Made by a program: the position numbers and the translations under genes. Source: VXPQ01 sp965117025 (GTDB lineage: Bacteria > Bacteroidota > Rhodothermia > Rhodothermales > VXPQ01). From it: a stretch of 64,000 nucleotides of DNA. Location of the stretch: assembly GCA_965117025.1 (NCBI GenBank), contig OZ220746.1:1488001-1552000 (forward strand). The letters run 5' to 3'. This document shows positions 57,149 through 64,000 of the stretch, one piece after another. Numbering within the stretch: position 1 is the stretch's first letter; each line of letters starts with the position of its first letter. The notes under the pieces are model-generated. The model saw only the letters and a program-made list of their open reading frames with translations. It was not told the DNA's origin and did not search any database.

Positions 57149-58705
57149 ATGCCCGGCAAACCGAAAATCCTTTGGGCGGACGACGAAATCGACCTCTTGC
57201 GTCCACACATTCTCTTTCTGGAAACGAGGGGGTACGATGTCACCAGCGTGACGAACGGCGCCGACGCCATCGGTCAGGCGGATCACACACGCTATGATGT
57301 GATCCTGCTGGACGAACAGATGCCGGGCATGGGAGGCATCGATATTCTCGAGGAAATCAAGCAGAAGGCCCCGGAAACGCCGGTGGTCATGGTCACGAAA
57401 AGCGAGGAGGAACGCCTCATGGAAGAGGCGCTCGGCGGACAGATCAGTGATTACCTGACGAAGCCGGTCAACCCGAGCCAGATATTGCTCACCATCAAGC
57501 GGCTGCTCGATCATAGCCGGCTTCGTACGGAAAAGGTCTCCCGCGATTATCTGCAGTCGTTCAACCGGATCACCCAGGCCCTCATGAACCCGCTCACACA
57601 CACGGAGTGGGTGGACGTATACAGACAACTGGTGCATTACGACCTCGAACTGAAAGGCGACGAAGGCGCCCGGAAGATTCTCGAGGATCAGTACCGGGAG
57701 GCGAACCGCGCATTCGGCAAGTTTATCGAAGACGAGTATGCCTCATGGATTCATGCACGCCCGGGCGAAGAACGACCGGTTCTGTCGCACGAAGTGATTC
57801 CGAGATACGTCATCCCGAAAATGGAATCCGGGAAGCCGGTCATCTTTATGGTCATAGATTGTATGCGGTATGACCAGTGGCTGGAGCTGGAAACGCTGTT
57901 GTACGACCTGTTCGATATAGAAAAGGAATTCTACTACTCGATTCTTCCGACGGCGACCCCGTATTCCCGCAACGCCATTTTCAGCGGCCTGTTGCCCGCG
58001 GACATTGCGAGACGATACCGGGCAATGTGGGAAAATGGAGAGGACGACGAACACAGCCGGAACCGCAACGAGGAGCAGTTTCTCCGGGACCTGATGAAAC
58101 GGCATACCCTCGATCCCAGGATACGCTACGAAAAACTGGTCAAGTCGCGGGAGGGACACGAATTCGCCCGGCAGACGGATGCATTCGTGTCGCAGGACCT
58201 TAGCGCCATCGTGATCAATTTCGTGGATATTCTGGCGCACAGCCGGTCCGATTCGGATGTGCTCAAGGAAATCGCGCCGGACGAGCGGGCGTACCGGGCC
58301 TTAACGCGCACCTGGTTCGAACATTCCTGGCTGTACCAGGCCTTTGCCGAATTTGCCCGAACGGAATGCACCATCGTGGTGACGACCGATCATGGCGCCA
58401 TCCGGAGCCTGCGTTCCACCAAAGTCCATGGCGACCGGAATACCTCCACGGCACTGCGCTACAAGTATGGCCGCAATGTGAAATGCAACGGGAAACATGC
58501 GATTCTTGTAGAGAACCCCGAGGCGTACGGCCTTCCGAAAAACGAGGCGAATACAAATTATATCATCGCCAAGGAGGACTACTATTTCGTGTATCCCACG
58601 AATTTCCACCACTATCAGAACCTGTATCGGGACACGATGCAGCACGGAGGCGCCTCGCTCGAAGAAATGGTGCTGCCTGTCGTGACCCTGCATCCCAAGG
58701 CATGA
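57149..58705 (+). CDS. porX: PorX-like response regulator with PglZ domain
   Basis: 518 aa. Receiver domain (1-120) with the acidic pair D11-D12, phosphorylation site D55 in ILLDEQMPG, T83 and K105 (LTKPVNP). A helical linker leads to a PglZ domain of the alkaline-phosphatase fold (about 205-515): FMVIDCMRYDQW with a metal Asp near 237, TATPYSRNAIFSG with the nucleophile-position Thr near 270, TTDHGAIRS near 413 and KVHGD near 425. PorX with kinase PorY controls type IX secretion genes in P. gingivalis, and its PglZ domain has been reported to be a phosphodiesterase. Its stop overlaps the tsaE start. Confidence 0.9.
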   Translation: MPGKPKILWADDEIDLLRPHILFLETRGYDVTSVTNGADAIGQADHTRYDVILLDEQMPGMGGIDILEEIKQKAPETPVVMVTKSEEERLMEEALGGQISDYLTKPVNPSQILLTIKRLLDHSRLRTEKVSRDYLQSFNRITQALMNPLTHTEWVDVYRQLVHYDLELKGDEGARKILEDQYREANRAFGKFIEDEYASWIHARPGEERPVLSHEVIPRYVIPKMESGKPVIFMVIDCMRYDQWLELETLLYDLFDIEKEFYYSILPTATPYSRNAIFSGLLPADIARRYRAMWENGEDDEHSRNRNEEQFLRDLMKRHTLDPRIRYEKLVKSREGHEFARQTDAFVSQDLSAIVINFVDILAHSRSDSDVLKEIAPDERAYRALTRTWFEHSWLYQAFAEFARTECTIVVTTDHGAIRSLRSTKVHGDRNTSTALRYKYGRNVKCNGKHAILVENPEAYGLPKNEANTNYIIAKEDYYFVYPTNFHHYQNLYRDTMQHGGASLEEMVLPVVTLHPKA

Positions 58706-59139
58706 AAAACCTTTTCCCTGCACACACTTCCGGTGCAGCGGAAACCCGCCGGCTTGGGCGCACCGTTGCAAAACAACTTCAGGCGGGGGACGTGGTCGGC
58801 CTGTACGGAAATCTCGGAGCGGGAAAGACGGTGTTTGCGCAAGGGTTGTGCGAGGGGCTCGGATTGGCCGGAGAACAGGTTACCAGCCCCACCTTCTCCA
58901 TCCTCCACGAGTACGAAGGCGGCATCTGGCCCATCTATCATTTCGACGCCTACCGTATTGAAAAACCGGACGAATTTTTCGACATCGGGTACGAGGAGTA
59001 TTTCTTTGGAAACGGCGTATGTATCATCGAGTGGGCCGAGCGCATCGAGCCGCTGCTGCCCCCGGAAACGTTGCGGTTTCGCATGAAACACGAAACGGGA
59101 AACGAACGAAGCATCCACTTCGGCCACATTGCGCCATGA
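58702..59139 (+). CDS. tsaE: tRNA threonylcarbamoyladenosine biosynthesis ATPase TsaE
   Basis: 145 aa from ATG 58702, which overlaps the PorX stop as ATGA; the frame is open upstream inside porX. The P-loop GNLGAGKT (36-43), SPTFSILHEY, the YHFDAYRI motif and CIIEWAERI identify TsaE, which drives the TsaB-TsaD complex making t6A37 in tRNA. Normal length. Its own stop overlaps the folC start in the same ATGA manner. Confidence 0.93.
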   Translation: MKNLFPAHTSGAAETRRLGRTVAKQLQAGDVVGLYGNLGAGKTVFAQGLCEGLGLAGEQVTSPTFSILHEYEGGIWPIYHFDAYRIEKPDEFFDIGYEEYFFGNGVCIIEWAERIEPLLPPETLRFRMKHETGNERSIHFGHIAP

Positions 59140-60410
59140 TGCGCGAGATCGACGCCCTGCTTGCACAACTTCCCCGGTTTTCAGAGCAGGGAATATGGAA
59201 ACCGGGCCTCGAACGTACGCACCATCTTCTCGACGCACTTGGACGCCCCCAGGATGCATTCGATATCGTGCATGTGGCCGGCACGAACGGCAAGGGATCC
59301 ACCGCATCGTTTCTGGCCGCAACGAGCCGTGCTGCAGGATTACGAACCGGGCTCCATACGTCGCCACACCTGTGGAAAGTGACGGAACGTATGCGGATCA
59401 ACGGACAGGCCGCGCCGGAAAACTGGCTGGCCGACGTCCTGCGGCGCACACAATCCCTGGTCGAGAAAACGCAACCGAGTTTTTTCGAACTGACCTTCGC
59501 GCTCAGCCTGCTGTACTTTGCAGAACATGGCGCGGACCTGACTGTTGTCGAGACGGGCATGGGCGGGCGACTCGACGCCACGAATGTACTCACCCCGGTG
59601 CTTTCGATCATCACCGACATCGGCCTCGATCACACCCGGTTTCTGGGGCATACCCTCGAACATATTGCGCGTGAGAAGGCAGGTATTATCAAACCCGGTA
59701 TTCCCGTGGTGACGTGCGCCCGATCTCCTGCGATCGAAGTGATCGAGGAAATTGCGGAAACACGCGGCGCCCCGGTACACCGGATCGAACGGGAGGTGCA
59801 GATTCTGTCGGAATCCATTGCCTTGAAGGCATCGACGGTTACGGTATCCACACCGAACCGAACCTTTCGGAATCTGCACGTGGGATTGGCCGGAAAACAT
59901 CAGATCCGGAATGCCATGACCGCGCTGCGGGGAGCGGAATTATTGCATATCGACCAACGCGCCGTGCAGACGGGCATGCGGGAGGTATGCACACTAAGCG
60001 GATTGCACGGCCGTTGGGAGGTGCTGGCCGAAAAGCCTCTGGTCGTGACGGATGCGGCGCATAATGCGGATTCGCTGGCGGCAATCCTCGATCACCTGAA
60101 GGCTTTCCGGCAAACGGGAAGCGCTCTGACCGTGTTGCTCGGCGTCATGCGGGATAAAGATACAGGGGCCATGGGAAAACTGCTCGCAGAGGCCGACGCG
60201 TACGTCCGACCTGTGAAGCCGGCGTCTGACCGGATGTGCACCCCTGAAGAACTGGCCGGGGCACTCCGGAACGCAGGCGCCCGGGTCGGCGAGCCCTGCA
60301 CCATTCGGGAAGGAATCCGGTCTTTCCTTGCCGATGCATCTGCTGCGGACACATTGCTGACAACCGGTTCGCACCGCATTGCAGTGCGTCCGGAAGACCT
60401 TTTTCCATGA
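59136..60410 (+). CDS. folC: folylpolyglutamate / dihydrofolate synthase
   Basis: 424 aa from ATG 59136 (ATGATG; 59139 also possible). The Mur-ligase-type P-loop VAGTNGKGST (about 48-56), TSPHLWKVTERMRINGQ, the ETGMGGRLDATN motif (metal site) and AREKAGIIKPGIP are typical of FolC, and DAAHNADS is at the glutamate ligase domain boundary. It adds glutamates to folates. It is the last gene of the coupled porX-tsaE-folC series. Confidence 0.93.
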   Translation: MMREIDALLAQLPRFSEQGIWKPGLERTHHLLDALGRPQDAFDIVHVAGTNGKGSTASFLAATSRAAGLRTGLHTSPHLWKVTERMRINGQAAPENWLADVLRRTQSLVEKTQPSFFELTFALSLLYFAEHGADLTVVETGMGGRLDATNVLTPVLSIITDIGLDHTRFLGHTLEHIAREKAGIIKPGIPVVTCARSPAIEVIEEIAETRGAPVHRIEREVQILSESIALKASTVTVSTPNRTFRNLHVGLAGKHQIRNAMTALRGAELLHIDQRAVQTGMREVCTLSGLHGRWEVLAEKPLVVTDAAHNADSLAAILDHLKAFRQTGSALTVLLGVMRDKDTGAMGKLLAEADAYVRPVKPASDRMCTPEELAGALRNAGARVGEPCTIREGIRSFLADASAADTLLTTGSHRIAVRPEDLFP

Positions 60411-60728
60411 CCCCGCCCGGGGTGCATTGCATAATTTTTCAGGATGATAATTTGACTTCCCGCCGGGAAAACCTATCTTGTTACCTGGAGAGCAAGTCAT
60501 TACCGTACGCTCACTATCGAAATTCCTGGTCCCAGCGGCCCATCTTTCTGTCTGGACCACGGCAGATCATTCATCCCACCGAGTTTATTTTTGTACCCCC
60601 GTCAGGCGCTGTAGCGTCCATTGTGAAACCGGCAAGAATAACGCGGAACACCTTTCCGATCGTTTAGGCCGGCATTCCCCCTTTGTACGGATCAACGGGA
60701 TCCGTTCTTAACCCCCTGTTTGGCAACG
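60411..60728 (+). other. intergenic region and leader upstream of rho
   Basis: 318 bp without a gene. It starts with a short GC hairpin (ACCCC/GGGGT at 60411-60424) lacking a T tail, then carries the rho promoter at 60452-60479, leaving a leader of about 240 nt. A small dyad (CGGATC/GATCCG near 60687-60705) is close to the ATG. Nothing protein-coding is convincing. Confidence 0.55.
60452..60479 (+). promoter_or_regulatory. sigma70-like promoter for rho
   Basis: TTGACT (60452-60457), a 16-bp spacer and TATCTT (60474-60479). Transcription would begin near 60486, giving a long untranslated leader before the rho ATG at 60729. Confidence 0.5.
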
Positions 60729-62636
60729 ATGAACATCCACGAATTGCAAAAGAAGAAACTGCCGGAACTCAAGGAAATCGCTCGCGGCCTCGGTCTGAGC
60801 GGTTATTCCCAGAGCCGCAAAGAAGATTTGATCTATCGCATCATTGAGGCAAATGCAGAGGTCGTTGCAGGCAACGGCTCCCTGCGAACCCGCCCGACCC
60901 GTCCGAATCAGGATCGAAGCCAGCCATCTGAAGACCGGGTCCGCCCGGAAGACAGTCGTGCGCGTTCGACGGATAATAATTTCCCCTCCGACGAAAAACA
61001 GCCCCCGGCTCCGGTCAGCCCGGCTCCACGTACCCGCCCGGACAATGATCGTGCCCGTCCAAAGACCGACCGCTCGCGTCCAGGCGAGGAACACCGCCCG
61101 CCCAGAAAAGAGAAGGACCCGGAACGCAAACCCCGGCGAGAACAAACGCATCCATCGGAGCGCAAACGCCCCCCACGGGCATCCGAAGACATGCGCCGGG
61201 GTGAAACCCCTCGTAATTCCGGCGGACACGGTTCGTCCCGATCCCATAACGGGGGTCGATCGCATCAAAGAAACGCACCGGGCGGCGACCGTACAAGACC
61301 GCCTTTCCGCGAATCCGGCGGAGACGAACGGGATCGCCCGGACTATCGCGATCACGGAAAAGACGAGCGCCGCAACAAGCGTCGCCATCAGGACCAGCGC
61401 AAGAACAACCGGCGCGGCAGGGATCATCGGCAGGGCGGCAACGAACACGAAGCCCGGCGCAGAAATGTCTACGAGGGGCGGCCGGAGTACATGGCCGCAC
61501 ACGACCCGAGGAGAACCGAACTGGAAGGCATGATCCGGAAAATCGGGGTACTGGAAGTGCTCCCCGACGGGTATGGTTTCCTGCGTTCGGCAGAATACAA
61601 TTACCTGCCCAGCCCCGACGACATCTATGTTTCCCCTTCGCAGATCAAGCGTTTCAGTTTGCGGCTGGGCGATACGGTCGATGGAGAAGTACGCCCTCCG
61701 AAAGAGGGAGAACGTTTCTTTGCGCTCATCCAGGTGAATACGATAAACGGGCGCAAACCGGGAGAAATCGAAGAACGGCATGGCTTTGATTATCTCACGG
61801 CGCTCTACCCGACGGAGCATCTCCGGCTCGAAACGCACCCGAGCGATTACAATACCCGTATCCTCGACCTCTTTACGCCTGTCGGAAAGGGACAGAGGGC
61901 CCTGATCGTAGCCCAGCCGAAAACGGGCAAAACCGTTCTGTTGCAAAAGATCGCCAATGCGATCACTACGAACCATCCGGAAGTGTACCTGATCGTGCTT
62001 CTGGTGGACGAACGACCCGAAGAAGTCACGGATATGGAGCGGAACGTTCGCGGCGAGGTGATCTCTTCGACCTTCGATCAGAAAGCCGAACAGCATGTCC
62101 AGGTGGTGGATATCGTGCTGGAGAAAGCCAAACGGCTGGTCGAGGCAAAACAGGATGTGGTCATCCTCCTCGACTCGATCACGCGTCTGGCGCGGGCGCA
62201 CAACACAGTTACCCCGAACACAGGCAAAACGCTCTCCGGCGGCATGGAAGCGGGCGCATTGCGAAATCCGAAACGCTTTTTCGGGGCGGCCCGGAATGTG
62301 GAAGAAGGAGGATCGCTGACGATTATCGGCACGGCCCTTATCGACACGGGAAGCCGGATGGATGAGGTCATCTTCGAGGAATTCAAGGGAACGGGGAATT
62401 CGGAAATCGTGCTGGATCGCAATCTCGCCGATCGCCGGATATTCCCCGCCATCAATGTGATCATGTCGGGAACGCGCCGGGAAGAACTGCTCGTGCCCGA
62501 CGCCAAGCTCGGACGCATTTGGATCCTTCGGAAGCTTCTTGCCGATATGTCGCCGATCGACGCCATGACCTTCCTGCTCGACAAAATGCGCGGCACAAAA
62601 AACAACGACGAGTTCCTTGTCACCATGAATTCATAG
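60729..62636 (+). CDS. rho: transcription termination factor Rho with long disordered insertion
   Basis: 635 aa from ATG 60729 (TTG at 60720 is in frame), against about 420 in E. coli. The N-terminal helical domain (1-45; LKEIARGLGLSGYSQSRKEDLIYRI) is followed by some 210 residues of low-complexity Arg/Asp/Pro/Asn/Gly-rich sequence (about 48-255), then the RNA-binding cold-shock-like domain (about 267-335; GVLEVLPDGYGFLR) and the ATPase core: AQPKTGKT Walker A (about 394-401), LLVDERPEEV, VVILLDSITRLARA and the Q/R-loop regions. Bacteroidota Rho proteins often carry such insertions, which can add RNA binding. Confidence 0.95.
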   Translation: MNIHELQKKKLPELKEIARGLGLSGYSQSRKEDLIYRIIEANAEVVAGNGSLRTRPTRPNQDRSQPSEDRVRPEDSRARSTDNNFPSDEKQPPAPVSPAPRTRPDNDRARPKTDRSRPGEEHRPPRKEKDPERKPRREQTHPSERKRPPRASEDMRRGETPRNSGGHGSSRSHNGGRSHQRNAPGGDRTRPPFRESGGDERDRPDYRDHGKDERRNKRRHQDQRKNNRRGRDHRQGGNEHEARRRNVYEGRPEYMAAHDPRRTELEGMIRKIGVLEVLPDGYGFLRSAEYNYLPSPDDIYVSPSQIKRFSLRLGDTVDGEVRPPKEGERFFALIQVNTINGRKPGEIEERHGFDYLTALYPTEHLRLETHPSDYNTRILDLFTPVGKGQRALIVAQPKTGKTVLLQKIANAITTNHPEVYLIVLLVDERPEEVTDMERNVRGEVISSTFDQKAEQHVQVVDIVLEKAKRLVEAKQDVVILLDSITRLARAHNTVTPNTGKTLSGGMEAGALRNPKRFFGAARNVEEGGSLTIIGTALIDTGSRMDEVIFEEFKGTGNSEIVLDRNLADRRIFPAINVIMSGTRREELLVPDAKLGRIWILRKLLADMSPIDAMTFLLDKMRGTKNNDEFLVTMNS

Positions 62637-62641
62637 CGCAT

Positions 62642-63361
62642 ATGCCGGGTAAGACCGAGGTCAAGGCGCTTTTCTTCGACATGGACGGCGTGCTCGTGGA
62701 CGTGTCCCGTTCCTACCGGCGCGCCGTGGAAGAAACCGTGGAGCAATTCACTGGCCGGCAACTTCTCCCCAGTACAATCCAGCGCTACAAAAACCTCGGC
62801 GGCTTCAACGACGACTGGAAACTGACGCACGCCATCATCACCGATACGGGAATGAGCGTGCCGTTAAACCGTGTAGTGGACGCTTTTCAAAAGCGATATC
62901 GGGGAGATGAATGGAACGGCTTCATTGCAGAAGAACCCCCTATCATACAAACGGCTACGCTGAATCGGCTCCACGCCAGCAGGCGTGCTATGGGCATCGT
63001 CACGGGACGCCCGGAAGCTGAAGCGAAGTGGACCGTAAACCGTTTCGACTGGAAAAAGTATTTCCCCCTGATTGTCGCCAAGGAAAAACAGGAGAAACGT
63101 TTCAAGCCGGATCCATTTCCTCTCCAGCATGCGCTGGCCATGCTCAACGCGGCAGGACGCGCCGTGCCCCCTGAAATGGCCGTGTATGTCGGCGATTCCG
63201 TGGACGACATGACATGTGCGCGAAAAGCCGGGGTGCGCGCCATAGGTTTCATCCCCCCCTATATCGAAAAAAAGGAGGAAATGGCATCGTTGTTGCATGA
63301 GCGGGGAGCGGATGTCGTCATTGACGACCTGGAAGAATTGCCGGATCTCGTTGACCAATAG
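62642..63361 (+). CDS. HAD-superfamily IA hydrolase (TIGR01548-like)
   Basis: 239 aa, 5 bp after rho. Catalytic FFDMDGVLVD (D13, D15), GIVTGRPEAEAKW for motif II, the Lys in KRFKPDPFPL and YVGDSVDDMTCARKAG for motif IV are all present. The FDMDGVLVDVSRSYRRAVEETVEQFTG start and the GGFNDDWKLT motif match the HAD-IA hypothetical subfamily also seen in cyanobacteria and plants, some of which are linked to histidine synthesis. The natural phosphate substrate is unknown. Confidence 0.87.
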   Translation: MPGKTEVKALFFDMDGVLVDVSRSYRRAVEETVEQFTGRQLLPSTIQRYKNLGGFNDDWKLTHAIITDTGMSVPLNRVVDAFQKRYRGDEWNGFIAEEPPIIQTATLNRLHASRRAMGIVTGRPEAEAKWTVNRFDWKKYFPLIVAKEKQEKRFKPDPFPLQHALAMLNAAGRAVPPEMAVYVGDSVDDMTCARKAGVRAIGFIPPYIEKKEEMASLLHERGADVVIDDLEELPDLVDQ

Positions 63362-63372
63362 CGTACAGCGCC

Positions 63373-64000
63373 ATGCAACGGCACGCCGCGCGCCTGACAG
63401 GCGCCCTTCTGTACCTCTGCGTTACTCTCGTTCCCTGCGCCGCCTCTGCCCAGGCGCCGGATACGATCCTCGTGCGCCTTGAAACGGCAGTCCGGCATGC
63501 CCTCGAAGTGAGTCCGGAGGTGAATGTTGCTGCCTCGAATCTCAATTTCGCGCAGGCACGGGAGCGACTTGCGCGTGCATCCCGATTCGCCACCGAGTTT
63601 TCACTCCAGACCGCCCACGCCGCGGCGCCCGGACTTCGTGAACTCCCATCCGGGGTCCCCGAAGATAATCTGTATCTCTACCCCGGGGTTCGGAACGACT
63701 GGGAATCCCTGCGCCCGCTGAACCGGTTCGAGACCAGCCTGGTGCAACCCCTGTACACATGGGGCGCCCTGCAGGGAACCATCGAGGCGGCCCGACAGGG
63801 CGTACGTGCCGAGGAAGCATCCGTAGGCAAAACAAAGATCGAGATCGCGCTCCGAACCGGTACGCTGTATTATAACCTGTTGCTTGCGAAACAGCTCGTC
63901 AGGCTAACCGAACAGGCAGGTGAGATCGTGGAGCAGGCCAAGACAGAGATTCGCCGTCTCCTCGAGGAAGGCGCGGAAGATGTAGACGATGCCGACCTTT
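63373..64000 (+). CDS. TolC-family outer-membrane efflux protein (3' end cut by window edge)
   Basis: 209 residues are visible from ATG 63373 to the window end with no stop. The signal peptide runs to about residue 28 (AASAQ). The rest has the TolC/OEP pattern: LETAVRHALEVSPEVNVAASNLNFAQARERLARASRF, ETSLVQPLYTWGALQGTIEAARQGVRAEEASV and LYYNLLLAKQLVRLTEQAGEIVEQAKTEIRRLLEEG, that is, paired long coiled-coil helices with a membrane strand between. It should be the outer-membrane channel of a tripartite efflux or secretion system; partner genes probably follow beyond the window. Confidence 0.85.
   Translation, partial: MQRHAARLTGALLYLCVTLVPCAASAQAPDTILVRLETAVRHALEVSPEVNVAASNLNFAQARERLARASRFATEFSLQTAHAAAPGLRELPSGVPEDNLYLYPGVRNDWESLRPLNRFETSLVQPLYTWGALQGTIEAARQGVRAEEASVGKTKIEIALRTGTLYYNLLLAKQLVRLTEQAGEIVEQAKTEIRRLLEEGAEDVDDADL

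Noticed and set aside
57149..58705. PglZ domain as part of a BREX phage-defence system
   Set aside because: The protein has an N-terminal receiver domain, which is the PorX architecture, and no brxA/B/C or pglX genes are nearby.
60411..60424. Intrinsic terminator after folC
   Set aside because: The GC hairpin is only 5 bp and no T run follows.

Overview
The window looks like a chromosomal segment of a moderately GC-rich member of the Bacteroidota/Rhodothermota, probably the Rhodothermales/Balneolales side. The signs are a PorV-type outer-membrane protein, a cargo-like protein with a T9SS-type C-terminal module, a PorX-like response regulator with a PglZ domain, two large TonB-dependent receptors with carboxypeptidase-regulatory N-domains, a Rho factor with a long disordered insertion and a B12-dependent class II ribonucleotide reductase. 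Unlike textbook Bacteroidetes, several intergenic regions carry sigma70-like promoters (TTGNNN, 16-17 bp, TATNNT), and two genes have clear Shine-Dalgarno sequences. Lineage and promoter use are inferences from sequence alone.

Layout. 1-9.7 kb: a one-strand (minus) chain running TonB receptor, T9SS-sorted protein, PorV-like protein, PfkB kinase, RhaT-like transporter, SUMF1-domain protein and a truncated secreted protein; it reads as an uptake and catabolism locus for a sugar or glycan. 10-19.2 kb: a radical SAM protein, then an addB-addA-rmuC DNA repair cluster. 19.26-24.8 kb: a complete rRNA operon on the minus strand (16S, tRNA-Ile, tRNA-Ala, 23S, 5S, terminator) with a recognisable promoter, two boxA-like sites and both RNase III processing stems. 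25-34.8 kb: PASTA protein, DinB-like protein, second TonB receptor, PyrR, a small secreted protein, Fur-family regulator, thymidylate kinase, a TPR protein and a DUF368 lipid-carrier translocase. 34.8-43.6 kb: MenC/OSBS-like enzyme, AroE, a cation/proton antiporter, a Glu/Leu dehydrogenase and class II RNR.

43.6-46.6 kb is the most accessory-looking part: an AT-rich intergenic region with five copies of a 7-bp word (ATAACGG), an unknown acidic protein, an unrecognised 209-aa protein and, convergent with it, a beta-class (probably N4-cytosine) DNA methyltransferase. I read this as a candidate restriction-modification island whose nuclease is not identified. 46.6-56.9 kb holds housekeeping and metabolic genes: an unknown membrane protein, CCA-adding enzyme, biotin carboxylase, a flavin disulfide-type oxidoreductase, a TfoX C-domain protein, RuvA, a secreted amidohydrolase, an O-methyltransferase and phosphoglucomutase. 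57.1-64 kb: the PorX-like regulator translationally coupled to TsaE and FolC, then Rho, a HAD phosphatase and a TolC-type outer-membrane protein cut by the window end.

I saw no CRISPR array, insertion sequence, prophage or tRNA-associated integration site. The unusual elements are small: an inverted-repeat motif found in two intergenic regions, a triplet of hairpin repeats before the dehydrogenase gene, and the ATAACGG cluster.
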